Positions 44,097 through 53,043 of a stretch of DNA of 64,000 nucleotides are shown here, piece by piece (the stretch's first letter is position 1; each line of letters opens with the position of its first letter). The notes beneath the pieces were generated by a model. That model saw nothing but the letters and a program-made list of their open reading frames with translations, was not told the origin of the DNA and made no database searches. Source of the DNA: Bradyrhizobium erythrophlei (GTDB lineage: Bacteria > Pseudomonadota > Alphaproteobacteria > Rhizobiales > Xanthobacteraceae); contig NZ_LT670817.1 in NCBI RefSeq assembly GCF_900129425.1, positions 1,798,001 to 1,862,000 of the forward strand. Direction: 5' to 3'. The translations under genes and the position numbers were made by a program.

Positions 44097-44537
44097 TTAT
44101 TTGAGCATCTGGCTGACATCCAGCGCCTCGTCCGCCGGCCCACTATTGAACGCAGTTTCCCAAACCGCGATTTTGCCGCCGCGCATGGTCCAAACTTCTA
44201 CTCCAAATCCCTTCATGAGCCGTCCAGTCCCGGAGTCTTCCCATTCTCCGTCCCAGATGTTTGTCATTGTGTCATTCATGAGTGTCCGAAACTGTTTCTT
44301 CAGGCGATAGCCCTTCTGCTTGGCGCTTCGCGCCATAAAGAATCCGCGAAGTGCCTCGCGCCCCCTGAATTCAGGAACGATGCCAAACCGCACAACACAG
44401 TCTTCGGTGAATCCATCAACCAGCGCATCTACGTTCCACGGCATGAACAATGACTCAACGTAAGCTACAAAAGATCGGCACTCCTCGATTGTGCGAGGAT
44501 TGCGATCGCCGGGTTTCGCCAAGGGTATTGTTGTCAC
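44097..44537 (-). CDS. NTF2-like / SnoaL-like protein (GTG start)
   Basis: 146-residue single-domain protein of the cone-shaped NTF2-like fold: N-terminal helix CRSFVAYVESLFMPWNVDAL, then FTEDCVVRFGIVPEFRGREA, and a beta-sheet half with GVEVWTMRGGKIAVWE. Members act as small isomerases, dehydratases or ligand binders; none can be chosen here. A near-perfect ribosome site (AGGAGGATGAG) abuts the GTG at 44537. It is transcribed in the same direction as the AraC gene behind it. Confidence 0.78.
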   Translation of the reverse strand: MTTIPLAKPGDRNPRTIEECRSFVAYVESLFMPWNVDALVDGFTEDCVVRFGIVPEFRGREALRGFFMARSAKQKGYRLKKQFRTLMNDTMTNIWDGEWEDSGTGRLMKGFGVEVWTMRGGKIAVWETAFNSGPADEALDVSQMLK

Positions 44538-44713
44538 CTCATCCTCCTAAAGCCCGCCGCTCGCAGGCACCCCCAAGACCGAGACTGGAGAATGTAGCGG
44601 CGAAGTTGGAAATCTGGAAGGGGGTGAGGAACAGTCAGGTGTGGCTGAAGCAGCCCAACCTAGACCTTCCGTGCGAAGCGCGATGTCTCGAATGAAGCAG
44701 ACCTGGCTCGAAC

Positions 44714-44740
44714 GACCGCTTCTGGCGCACAGCGGACATT
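44714..44740. repeat. Dispersed intergenic repeat, copy 3
   Basis: GACCGCTTCTGG-CGCACAGCGGACATT, the cleanest copy of the family (others at 17055, 34823 and 55570), between the NTF2-like and AraC genes. CCGCT and AGCGG can pair across the TCTGGCGCAC loop. Confidence 0.6.
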
Positions 44741-44771
44741 AGCGACTGTCGCCAATTCGCAGAATGGGTGG

Positions 44772-45860
44772 TTATTCGCCTCTGATCTCGCTAGGTGACT
44801 TGTTCGTCCAGCGGCGAAATGCGCGGCGGAAATTTGCGGCATCACTGAATCCGAGCGCCAGCGCAATATCTTCGTTCGCCAGCCTTGTCGTGCGCAGGTA
44901 TTTCAGCGCGATTTGCATTCGCAGTTCATCCAGCAAGCCACGGAAGGAAATCCCTTGTTCCCGCAGCTGACGTCGCAACGAGCGATCGCTCACTTCAAGG
45001 AGCTTTGCTACGGCGGCGAGGGTCGGAGGGTTGGTGATATCTCCGAGCAGGAGTGCGCGAATCTCTCCGGCTACTCCAATTCGCGATTTCAGATCGTTGA
45101 GCAGGTCGTCGCAGAGGGCCACGACCGCTGGGTACGTCGTCTTGTTGCCGAGATTTGCAGATTGGTCGAGCCATGCCGACCGAAAAATGATCTGGTTGGT
45201 CCGGCTTGCGAATCTTAGACGACATCCGATCTGGTCCGCGGGCAGGCCAAAATCATGGGCTTCCGGATAAGCTATGCTGATCTGATCTGGAGTGAACGCA
45301 GGGCCCATGATATCCCGCATTAGAGATATATGAATGCCGATCTGCATCTCGGTGATGAAGCGGTAGACTTGCGGATCGATTGCGGCGCGCGCATTGGGCT
45401 CAATGACCCAGCTCGCGACACCGTCCTCCTCGGTGAATTCGATTGTTGCCAGCGGCGCCGCGAGCGCGTGATAAAGTTCGGCAAAAGCCATCGCCTTTCG
45501 AAAGTCGGGACAGCAAAGAATGGCGAACCCGTACATGCCGTAAGCGGAGAGGTGGATTGATGTGCCGGTGCGGTAAGGCAGGTGCGGGTCGTTTGAGAGC
45601 CGAATTGCGTTCTTGCAGGCCGTCATCAATTCCGCGAGCGAAATCCTTGACTTGGGAGAGTGCACCTCGTCCATGGTCAGGTTGACGTTTCTCAGTATTT
45701 CGCCGGCTGGACAACCCCGGTCGACGAGCACGTCGAATAGCGCGGCAAGTTTGGTCGACTCGTAAACACGCTCACCTAATCCAACGATCGGCCTTTCCTT
45801 CGCGCTGTTCGAAATAGAGCGCAAAGCGGAGGATCTCTCAGGCTGCTTGGAGTCGCGCAA
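44772..45860 (-). CDS. AraC family transcriptional regulator
   Basis: Regulator of about 362 residues from the TTG at 45860. It has an N-terminal Arabinose_bd-type effector domain (ALFDVLVDRGCPAGEILRNV through SAYGMYGFAILCCPDFRKAM) and a C-terminal AraC double helix-turn-helix (LAAVAKLLEVSDRSLRRQLR and EDIALALGFSDAANFRRAFR). The frame is open another 90 codons upstream to 46130, but that stretch has no domain. It is divergent from the acyl-CoA ligase-PHA operon at 46198, which it probably activates in response to a fatty acid or related effector (inferred). The start codon is uncertain. Confidence 0.85.
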   Translation of the reverse strand: MRDSKQPERSSALRSISNSAKERPIVGLGERVYESTKLAALFDVLVDRGCPAGEILRNVNLTMDEVHSPKSRISLAELMTACKNAIRLSNDPHLPYRTGTSIHLSAYGMYGFAILCCPDFRKAMAFAELYHALAAPLATIEFTEEDGVASWVIEPNARAAIDPQVYRFITEMQIGIHISLMRDIMGPAFTPDQISIAYPEAHDFGLPADQIGCRLRFASRTNQIIFRSAWLDQSANLGNKTTYPAVVALCDDLLNDLKSRIGVAGEIRALLLGDITNPPTLAAVAKLLEVSDRSLRRQLREQGISFRGLLDELRMQIALKYLRTTRLANEDIALALGFSDAANFRRAFRRWTNKSPSEIRGE

Positions 45861-46197
45861 CTGAACCTGCCTTTGAACGCCACACGGTTCGAAGCTTCTG
45901 TCACTTGTCGTCGGGACAGGATAACAGTTTTTCCCGATCGCCCGTAGGCTCAGGCAGCTGGGAATCCGGCTCCCTTGGGCCGTAAATGCAGCAGTTTTAT
46001 TCAAGACCTGGCCCCTGATGAGGGGCAGCTTGTCCGGCTCGGACCCGCTGTTCGTCCGTTTCAGACCTTCACAAGGGCCGGGCTGCGCGCGAGGCTTGGG
46101 GTTGGTGTCGTGAGGTGCGAGGCAGATCAAGCGATCCGCTCACTTAGAACGGCGGACGCCGAAACGGCCGGAGGAAGACAATTCGAGGGAGGCCGCC
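45861..46197. promoter_or_regulatory. Divergent AraC / PHA operon control region
   Basis: About 340 bases between the AraC gene (-) and the acyl-CoA ligase (+). It should carry both promoters and the AraC sites. No clear direct repeats were recognised by eye. A strong GAGGGAGG ribosome site precedes ATG 46198. Confidence 0.4.
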
Positions 46198-47850
46198 ATG
46201 GTGGGAAGGCTGATTCAGACCACCAAATCAGCTTATCAGTATCCTTTGATTTTCAAGCAATTGTGGCACACGCCGCGCGTGCAAGCGCCGGATCAGGAGG
46301 TCGTTTACCGCGATCTGAGGCGCTTCACCTATCTCCAGATCAAGGAGCGGATAGGCCGTCTCGCATCGGCGCTGAGCAAAGCGGGGGTTGTGCCCGGCGA
46401 CACCGTGGGCGTCCTCGAATGGGACAGCCACCGGTTTCTCGAAGCTTTCTTCGCGATCCCGATGATGGGCGCCGTGTTGCAGACGGTGAATGTCCGTCTG
46501 TCGCCCGAACAGATCGCCTACACAATCGATCACGCTGGCGCCTCGACGCTTCTCGTCAACGATGAGTTCGTCGGATTGGTGGAGGGGCTGAAGGCCCAAT
46601 TGCCGAAGGTCAAGCGGCTGATCGTGATGTCGGACCGACCTGTCCCGCAGACTGGCAGCCTGTCCTTCGTCGGCGAATATGAGAGTCTGCTTGCTGCGGC
46701 TGCGCCTGATTACGACTTTCCTGATTTCGACGAGAATACTCAAGCGACCACTTTCTACACGACCGGCACGACCGGACTGCCCAAGGGGGTTTATTACAGC
46801 CACCGGCAACTGGTGTTGCACTCGATCTGCGGGTTGGCGCTGTTCGGTATGGCGGGGACGCAGGGCCGCTTCTCGCGTGACGACGTCTACATGCCGATCA
46901 CACCGATGTTTCACGTCCATGCCTGGGGGTTTCCCTGGTCGGCGACACTCGCCGGGGTCAAGCAGGTCTATCCCGGTCGCTATGAGCCGGCGATGCTGGT
47001 CAAGCTGATCAAGGGTGAGGGCGTCACCTTCACCCACGGCGTGCCGACCATTCTGCAGATGTTGCTCGACGCCGCCGCCAAGGCGAATGTCGATCTGGAG
47101 GGCCTCAAGATGGTGATTGGCGGGTCGGCCTTGCCGAAGGCGCTGGCCAAGCGGGCGCTGGCCGCTGGCATCGACATCTTCGCGGGCTATGGGATGTCGG
47201 AGACGGGCCCGCTTGCCGCAGTGTCCCATGTCCGATCGAAGGACCTCACCGGCGATCCGGACGGAGAGGTCGAGTTCCGCGCCAGGGCCGGCATCGCCGG
47301 GCCGCTGGTGGATCTGCGCATCGTCGACCCCGACATGAAGAACGTGCCGCATGACGGCAAATCCGCCGGCGAGATCGTGATACGGGCGCCATGGCTCACC
47401 CAGGGTTATTTCAACAATCCTGAAGGCTCGGAGCAACTCTGGGCCGGGGGTTACCTGCACACCAGCGATATCGCCGTGGTCGACGCGAACGGCTCTGTGC
47501 ACATCACCGACCGTATCAAGGACGTGATCAAGACCGGCGGCGAGTGGGTCTCGTCGCTGCAGATCGAGGATTTGATCTCGCAATGTGCCGGCGTTGCGGA
47601 GGCTGCTGTCATCGGCGTCAAGGACGAGAAATGGGGTGAGCGGCCGCTCGCGCTCGTGGTCAAGCGGCCGTCGGATGCGAATGGCGTCAGCGACGCCGCC
47701 ATCAAGGACCATCTCAAAGTGTTCGCCGACAAGGGCGTCATCTCGAAATACGGCATTCCGGAGAAGATCATCTTCATCGACAGCATTCCCAAGACGAGCG
47801 TCGGCAAGATCAACAAGAAGGCGCTGCGCGAGCAGTATGGTGACGCGTAG
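46198..47850 (+). CDS. Fatty-acid-CoA ligase (AMP-forming, AlkK-like)
   Basis: Adenylate-forming ligase of 550 residues that should activate a medium- or long-chain acid to its CoA ester. Motifs: P-loop YTTGTTGLPKGVYYSHRQ, the FHVHAWGFPWSA region, GYGMSETGPLAAVSH, the hinge region ITDRIKDVIKTGGEWVS and the catalytic Lys in PKTSVGKINKKALR. It resembles the AlkK type found with alkane and PHA metabolism. First gene of an operon with a hydratase, PHA synthase, depolymerase and acyl-CoA dehydrogenase, so its product probably feeds those enzymes. Confidence 0.92.
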   Translation: MVGRLIQTTKSAYQYPLIFKQLWHTPRVQAPDQEVVYRDLRRFTYLQIKERIGRLASALSKAGVVPGDTVGVLEWDSHRFLEAFFAIPMMGAVLQTVNVRLSPEQIAYTIDHAGASTLLVNDEFVGLVEGLKAQLPKVKRLIVMSDRPVPQTGSLSFVGEYESLLAAAAPDYDFPDFDENTQATTFYTTGTTGLPKGVYYSHRQLVLHSICGLALFGMAGTQGRFSRDDVYMPITPMFHVHAWGFPWSATLAGVKQVYPGRYEPAMLVKLIKGEGVTFTHGVPTILQMLLDAAAKANVDLEGLKMVIGGSALPKALAKRALAAGIDIFAGYGMSETGPLAAVSHVRSKDLTGDPDGEVEFRARAGIAGPLVDLRIVDPDMKNVPHDGKSAGEIVIRAPWLTQGYFNNPEGSEQLWAGGYLHTSDIAVVDANGSVHITDRIKDVIKTGGEWVSSLQIEDLISQCAGVAEAAVIGVKDEKWGERPLALVVKRPSDANGVSDAAIKDHLKVFADKGVISKYGIPEKIIFIDSIPKTSVGKINKKALREQYGDA

Positions 47851-47888
47851 CTGTTCGAACGCAGAGGCGACTGATCGAGGAGGAGAAC

Positions 47889-48365
47889 GTGAGCAACCTC
47901 ACCCTTGCCGGCTTGGGCGAAAGAGTTGGGCATGAACTCGGACTTTCCGATTGGGTCACGATAGATCAGCCACGCATCGACACGTTTGCTTCCTGCACCG
48001 GCGATCGCCAATGGATTCATATCGACGTTGAAAGGGCGAAGCGGGAAAGCCCTTTCCGCGCTCCGATCGCGCATGGCTATCTGACGCTGGCGATGGTGGC
48101 GCCGCTGGCGATGCAGGTCGGCGTCATCCCGAGTGATGCCGCGGCCGGGCTGAATTACGGGATCGACAAGGTCCGCTTTCTAACACCGGTGCCGGCTGGC
48201 GCGCGCGTGAGGCTGCGCGTCGTGCTCGTCGGGATCGAACCGAGGGAAGGCGGGCAGGTGGTCATGAAGACCCTGAACACAATGGAAGTCGAGGGATCGG
48301 AAAAGCCAGCGTTGATTGCCGAAACGCTGGCGCTCCTGATTCCCGCAGCGGGAGTGCGGCAATGA
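47889..48365 (+). CDS. MaoC/NodN-like (R)-enoyl-CoA hydratase (GTG start)
   Basis: Single hot-dog-fold hydratase of 158 residues. The hydratase 2 motif is SCTGDRQWIHIDVERAKRES, keeping the catalytic Asp and His, followed by FRAPIAHGYLTLAM. The W in place of the usual N-P is typical of the NodN branch. In this operon it would turn enoyl-CoA into (R)-3-hydroxyacyl-CoA, the substrate of PHA synthase (PhaJ-like role, inferred). The GTG at 47889 has AGGAGGAGAAC just upstream; its stop overlaps phaC by four bases. Confidence 0.87.
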   Translation: MSNLTLAGLGERVGHELGLSDWVTIDQPRIDTFASCTGDRQWIHIDVERAKRESPFRAPIAHGYLTLAMVAPLAMQVGVIPSDAAAGLNYGIDKVRFLTPVPAGARVRLRVVLVGIEPREGGQVVMKTLNTMEVEGSEKPALIAETLALLIPAAGVRQ

Positions 48366-50065
48366 GCACGGAATCTCGCGAACCGATCCCGCTCATGGAA
48401 GGGATCTCCGAAGACGCATCCCGAAATACGCTGGCGCTCAATCCACTTGTCGGTATCCGGGGTCAGGATCTGGTCGAGAGCGCCGGCATCCTGTTCAAGG
48501 CTATCGTCAACGAGCCGAAGGTCGCTACCGAGCAGTGGCTCTCCTTTCTCAGTGAACTCGGCTCCATCGTCGCCGGTAAGTCGGAGCGTGCGCCGAAGTC
48601 GGGCGACAGGCGCTTCTCAGATGCCGCGTGGAAGGAGAGTGCGCTGCACGGCGGGATGCTCAAGGCCTATCTTGCCTGGGGTGACGCAGTCAGCGGCTTC
48701 GTCGACAAGACGAGCCTGAGCGACATCGACAAGACGCGGGCGCATCTGGTCACGGAAATCCTGATCGATGCAGTGGCTCCGACCAATTCCATGCTGACCA
48801 ACCCAGCGGCGGTGCGCAAATTCCTGGATACCGGCGGCCGAAGCCTGTGGTACGGGCTGAAGAACTACTTCGATGATCTCGCCAAAAACGGCGGCATGCC
48901 GTCGATGGTGGATGAGAGTGCCTTCAAGGTCGGCGAAACATTGGCGACCACGCCGGGCGGGGTGGTCTTCCGCAACGAATTACTGGAGTTGATACAGTAT
49001 ACGCCGACGACGCCGAATGTGAGAAAGCGGCCGCTGGTCATCACCCCGCCGCAGATCAACAAATATTACGCGTTGGATTTGTCGCCCGACAAAAGTTTGG
49101 TTCGCTTCCTGCTCGACAACGGGATCCAGGTGTTCTGCGTCAGCTGGCGCAATCCCACCGCTGCGCACCGAGAATGGGGGCTCGATACCTATATCGCAGC
49201 GCTTGATGAGGCTGTCGATGTCGCGCGGGACGTGACCGCTAGCGACGATATCTCGATGATGGGGTCGTGTTCCGGAGGCATCACCTCGACGGCTTATTTC
49301 GCGACGCTTGGAAGCGCGGGGCAACAGAAGATCAGGAATATGGTACTCGCGGTCTGCCTGCTCGATCCGAACACGGCCGACGAGAGCGCGTTCGGCTGCC
49401 TGATGACGCCGGAGACAATGCACGCGGCCAAGGAATTCTCCCGGGTGCGCGGCATGGTCGACGGCCACGAACTGGCGCGGATGTTCGCGTGGATGAGGCC
49501 GAACGACTTGATCTGGAACTACTGGGTCAACAACTACCTGCTCGGCAATCAGCCACCGGCCTTCGATATCCTGTACTGGAATGCCGACACGACCCGACTT
49601 CCGGCCGGTCTGCACGGCGATTACCTCGATCTCTATTTCACGAACCCGTTCGTCAACGCCGGAAAGCTCACGTTGAACGGTAAGACGATCGACATGAGCA
49701 GGATCAAGGCCGACAGTTACGTGATCGCCGGCGTGACCGACCACATCACGCCCTGGAAAGGCGTGCACAAGACCGCGCAGATCATGGGCGAGGGGACGAC
49801 CTTCGTGCTTTCGAACAGCGGCCATCTCCAGAGCCTCCTCAACCCGCCGACCAATCCGAAGGCCTCCTTCATGATCGGGACGGTCCATCCATCCGGTCCA
49901 GACGCATTCGTGGCCGCAGCCGAGAAGCGAAAAGGAAGCTGGTGGCTCGATTGGCGAGATTGGCTGCACGCACGGTCAGGCGATGAGGTTGCGGCGCCCG
50001 CGTCGCTAGGTAGCGAACGCCATCCCATCCTTGCTGCAGCTCCGGGGACTTACGTCTTTGACTGA
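48362..50065 (+). CDS. phaC: Class II-like poly(3-hydroxyalkanoate) synthase
   Basis: PHA synthase of 567 residues that polymerises (R)-3-hydroxyacyl-CoA. The lipase-like box with catalytic Cys reads MMGSCSGGITSTAYF, close to the GACSGG of pseudomonad class II enzymes rather than GxCxGGT of class I. The segment VNNYLLGNQPPAFDILYWN and the following DTTRLPAGLHGDYLDLYF also match class II. The catalytic Asp (IAGVTDHITPWKG) and His (LSNSGHLQSLLNPP) are present. It sits between a PhaJ-like hydratase and a PhaZ depolymerase, a pseudomonad-style arrangement suited to medium-chain monomers. Confidence 0.93.
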   Translation: MSTESREPIPLMEGISEDASRNTLALNPLVGIRGQDLVESAGILFKAIVNEPKVATEQWLSFLSELGSIVAGKSERAPKSGDRRFSDAAWKESALHGGMLKAYLAWGDAVSGFVDKTSLSDIDKTRAHLVTEILIDAVAPTNSMLTNPAAVRKFLDTGGRSLWYGLKNYFDDLAKNGGMPSMVDESAFKVGETLATTPGGVVFRNELLELIQYTPTTPNVRKRPLVITPPQINKYYALDLSPDKSLVRFLLDNGIQVFCVSWRNPTAAHREWGLDTYIAALDEAVDVARDVTASDDISMMGSCSGGITSTAYFATLGSAGQQKIRNMVLAVCLLDPNTADESAFGCLMTPETMHAAKEFSRVRGMVDGHELARMFAWMRPNDLIWNYWVNNYLLGNQPPAFDILYWNADTTRLPAGLHGDYLDLYFTNPFVNAGKLTLNGKTIDMSRIKADSYVIAGVTDHITPWKGVHKTAQIMGEGTTFVLSNSGHLQSLLNPPTNPKASFMIGTVHPSGPDAFVAAAEKRKGSWWLDWRDWLHARSGDEVAAPASLGSERHPILAAAPGTYVFD

Positions 50066-51011
50066 CGATCCTGCAGGAGGGAACCGAGTCGCGAGGCCGG
50101 AGATCGAGGTGCGGCAAATCGAGGTCGACGGGCAGTTGCTCCAGGTTGCCATCAGGCACAACAGCGGCCAGCAGCCGCCGTTGTTGCTGTTCAACGGGAT
50201 CGGCGCCAACTGGGAGTTGGCGAAGCCCTTCCTCGAAGCACTCACCAGTACGACGGCGATCATCTTTGACGTGCCTGGCATCGGCGGTTCGCCCAGGCCG
50301 CTCTTGCCGTATCGCCCATCGACGCTGGCGCGGCTTGGCGCCGCTCTCGTTGCGGAGCTAGACTACACGGAGATCGATGTCGCCGGCGTGTCCTGGGGCG
50401 GTGGAATCGCGCAGCAGTTCGCGCATCAATATCCAAAGCTGTGCCGGCGGCTGGTGCTCGCCGCGACCGCACCCGGTTTCACGATGGTGCCGGCAAGCCC
50501 ATCTGTGTTGTGGAAAATGGCGACGCCGCGCCGCTACACCGACAAGGACTACATGAACAGGATAGCGGCGGATATCTACGGAGGCGCCTTTCGCCACGAC
50601 CCATCCTTGATCGGCGGCCATGCGGCCGCGATGCATGGCGCTCGCAACCTGGGCTATCTGTATCAGCTTGTCGCGATGAGCGGCTGGACCAGTCTGCCGT
50701 GGCTGTGGTTGCTGCCGCAGCCGACGCTCGTTCTGATGGGCCGCGACGATCCACTGGTCCCTCCGATCAATGGCCAAATTCTAGCGGGCCTGATCCCGAA
50801 CGCCGAGCTCCGGATGATCGAGGACGGGCACCTGTTCATCGTGACGCGGCCGGCGGAAACCGCCGCTATAATCGAGGCATTTCTGGCTGACGCGAGCAGG
50901 CATGTCGAGCCATCATCTCCGCTCTCCCGAGTGGCCAATTTGGTCAGAGGTCTCGTTTCGACGTTCGGAGAACGCCGCGATGTCCAGGCGCAGCGAGAAG
51001 GGGAGAAATGA
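50058..51011 (+). CDS. phaZ: Intracellular medium-chain PHA depolymerase PhaZ (TTG start)
   Basis: Alpha/beta hydrolase of about 317 residues that degrades stored medium-chain PHA. It follows the pseudomonad PhaZ pattern throughout: EVDGQLLQVAIR, PPLLLFNGIGANWELAKPF, nucleophile box GVSWGGGIAQQFAHQYP, ADIYGGAFRHDP, QPTLVLMGRDDPLVP (Asp) and IEDGHLFIVTRP (His). The TTG at 50058, overlapping the phaC stop by 8 bases, is the preferred start; a TTG at 50031 is also in frame. The C-terminal tail after residue 285 is extended and basic compared with Pseudomonas enzymes. Confidence 0.88.
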   Translation: MTDDPAGGNRVARPEIEVRQIEVDGQLLQVAIRHNSGQQPPLLLFNGIGANWELAKPFLEALTSTTAIIFDVPGIGGSPRPLLPYRPSTLARLGAALVAELDYTEIDVAGVSWGGGIAQQFAHQYPKLCRRLVLAATAPGFTMVPASPSVLWKMATPRRYTDKDYMNRIAADIYGGAFRHDPSLIGGHAAAMHGARNLGYLYQLVAMSGWTSLPWLWLLPQPTLVLMGRDDPLVPPINGQILAGLIPNAELRMIEDGHLFIVTRPAETAAIIEAFLADASRHVEPSSPLSRVANLVRGLVSTFGERRDVQAQREGEK

Positions 51012-51189
51012 TGACAAGCGAGGTTGTACATCGAAGATCGCATGAAGGAGGGTCTTGAGGGATTACGCGCCAGAATTAGCCGAAGCGAATCGACCTGAAC
51101 CAGGAGGACCTTCGGCGAAAAGACAAGCCAAACTTTTGCAGGAGCCAGCAAACGCAGGCAGGCCTCACCAATCATAGCAGGAGGAACCG

Positions 51190-52407
51190 ATGGCAACTCA
51201 GCAGGCGGCATTACCCGGGAAAACGGACTACGCTCCACCTCCAATCGAAGGCGACTTCTACAGGATAGCCGCCGTGCTGACCGAGAGCGAGCGGGCGCTG
51301 CTCAAACGTGTTCGCAAGTTCACGGAAGGCGTCGTCGCGCCGGTGATCGAGGATTATTGGAGCCGCGATGAATTCCCCTTCGAGATCGTCCCGAAGATGG
51401 CGGAACTCGGTATCGGAGGCGTGGGCTATCAGGGATACGGCGCCGCCGGCGGCAGCTGGCTGCTGAACGGCCTTGTCGCGATGGAGTTGGCGCGTGTCGA
51501 TGCGTCGGTGGCGACGTTCTGGGGCGTGCACACGGGCCTTTCGGCCGGATCGATCTATCTGTGCGGGGACGAGCAGCAGAAGCAACGCTGGCTACCGTCT
51601 ATGATGCGCTTCGACAAGATCGGCTCGTTTGGTCTGACGGAGCCGCTAGTGGGGTCGGCGACATCAGGTGGAATGATGACGACATGCCGCCGCGAAGGCG
51701 ACAGCTGGACCCTCAACGGCCAGAAGAAATGGATCGGCAATTCCACGTTCGCCGATATCAACGTGATCTGGGCACGAGAGGAAGGTTCGAACCAGGTCAG
51801 GGGCTTCGTTGTGGCAAAGGACAATCCTGGCTTTTCGGTCGAGAAGATCAAGACCAAGATGGCATTGCGGGTCGTGCAGAACGGGTTGATCACCCTGAGC
51901 GACTGTCGCGTTCCCGAGGCCGACCGCTTGCAGAACGCCAACTCGTTCAAGGATACCGCCAAGGTTCTCAGGATGACGCGTACCGGCGTGGCGTGGTTCG
52001 CCGTAGGCTGCCAGATGGGAGCATACGAGCATGCGCTCCGCTATGCGACGGAGCGGACGCAATTCGGGAGGCCTATCGGCGGATTCCAGCTCGTCCAAGA
52101 TCTGCTGGTGCGCATGCTTGGCAACGTCACATCAACCCAGGCAATGATGCTCCGCCTTGCGCAACTTCAAGACGAAGGCGTGATGCGCGATGAGCACGCG
52201 TCGCTCGCGAAAGCGTTCTGCACGGTCAAATGCCGAGAAACCGTCGGCTATGCGCGCGAGTTGCTGGGCGGCAACGGCATCCTGCTCGAGAACCACATCG
52301 GACGCTTCGTGGCCGATGCCGAAGCGATCTATTCCTATGAGGGCACAAGGGAGATGAACACGCTGATCGTCGGCAAGTCTATCACGGGATTGAGTGCCTT
52401 CGTATGA
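51190..52407 (+). CDS. Acyl-CoA dehydrogenase (glutaryl-CoA dehydrogenase-like)
   Basis: FAD-dependent acyl-CoA dehydrogenase of 405 residues, full length. The FAD-binding region is SFGLTEPLVGSATSGGM, the middle beta domain starts at GDSWTLNGQKKWIGNSTFA, and the C-terminal helical domain has ERTQFGRPIGGFQLVQDLLV and the catalytic Glu in YSYEGTREMNTLIVG. Architecture is closest to the glutaryl-CoA dehydrogenase branch, but the operon suggests fatty acyl-CoA. It would make the enoyl-CoA used by the hydratase at 47889. A 178-base gap with a GGAGG ribosome site separates it from phaZ. Confidence 0.9.
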   Translation: MATQQAALPGKTDYAPPPIEGDFYRIAAVLTESERALLKRVRKFTEGVVAPVIEDYWSRDEFPFEIVPKMAELGIGGVGYQGYGAAGGSWLLNGLVAMELARVDASVATFWGVHTGLSAGSIYLCGDEQQKQRWLPSMMRFDKIGSFGLTEPLVGSATSGGMMTTCRREGDSWTLNGQKKWIGNSTFADINVIWAREEGSNQVRGFVVAKDNPGFSVEKIKTKMALRVVQNGLITLSDCRVPEADRLQNANSFKDTAKVLRMTRTGVAWFAVGCQMGAYEHALRYATERTQFGRPIGGFQLVQDLLVRMLGNVTSTQAMMLRLAQLQDEGVMRDEHASLAKAFCTVKCRETVGYARELLGGNGILLENHIGRFVADAEAIYSYEGTREMNTLIVGKSITGLSAFV

Positions 52408-52582
52408 CGCCAGGCATTCACCCGATCCACCGACCGAACCGCCATTTTCAGCAGGTCTTCCGCTCTTTATCGAGAAGAGGAGACGTGCAGCCGACCACCG
52501 ATTGACGACCGAAACCCCGTGAACGAACGGCGATAAAGGTGATCTATCTTCAGCGAACTTCATTGTTTTTGTTCATCTTTTC
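52408..52582. other. Non-coding spacer after the PHA cassette
   Basis: No supported gene. It becomes AT-rich just before a tRNA fragment, consistent with a junction between segments of different origin. Confidence 0.4.
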
Positions 52583-52638
52583 GGGTGCAACTTACGTTCG
52601 GGACGCAGGGGGCGCAGGTTCAAATCCTGCCACTCCGA
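52583..52638 (+). other. 3' fragment of a tRNA-Pro(CGG) gene, probable integration scar
   Basis: TTCGGGA reads as a proline CGG anticodon loop. It is followed by GCAGG-TTCAAAT-CCTGC, a perfect T arm, and CACTCCG-A, the 3' acceptor strand plus discriminator. The matching 5' acceptor CGGAGTG and the D arm are absent, and no CCA follows, so this is about 55 bases of tRNA rather than a gene. Such 3' tRNA pieces are left by tyrosine-recombinase islands. The reverse strand gives the well-known spurious peptide WQDLNLRPLRPE. Confidence 0.75.
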
Positions 52639-53043
52639 GATTTTATTAGGCTTTTGCTTTTTTCCCGAGCGCTTAAGGTTAACCACCGAAATCCGGTGCC
52701 TGGAAGTTAAATGGCATTTGCTGGCCCTGCAGGAATCAGGTCGCTGGTGGCCATAAGTTCTCAGCAACGGGGCGTGACCTTCCTTTTTGGTTTTCAGCTT
52801 CGCCATGTTCCCTGCCCCGGGCAAGGCTAGCGGGCTCTTTCGAATGCTGTCTTGGATGCGAAGCGGCCACCGGCATCGGCGAATTGTGGATTTGGTTAAT
52901 GCCATTAAGGACGATTCCAGGTCGGTGGAAAGCCTCCGGCTGCCCCCGATTGTCTCGATTATGCCGCACTTTGGCTCCCATGATAGGGTCGGTTGCGCCG
53001 CGGGTTCTTTGGGGATTCTCCGAGGCGTCGAACCGGGGGTAGG
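52639..53043. other. Non-coding region between tRNA fragment and DUF2778 gene
   Basis: About 400 bases with no gene I can support. It begins with an AT-rich stretch (GATTTTATTAGGC, CTTTTGCTTTTTTCCC) directly after the tRNA fragment and ends with the GGGGGTAGG ribosome site of the next gene. Confidence 0.45.

Noticed and set aside
46228..47712. 494-codon reverse-strand frame opposite the acyl-CoA ligase
   Set aside because: Antisense shadow: the forward strand encodes all AMP-ligase motifs.
52573..52905. Reverse-strand ORF ending in WQDLNLRPLRPERK
   Set aside because: This peptide is the known artefact of translating tRNA-Pro DNA on the opposite strand; the sequence is a tRNA fragment, not a gene.
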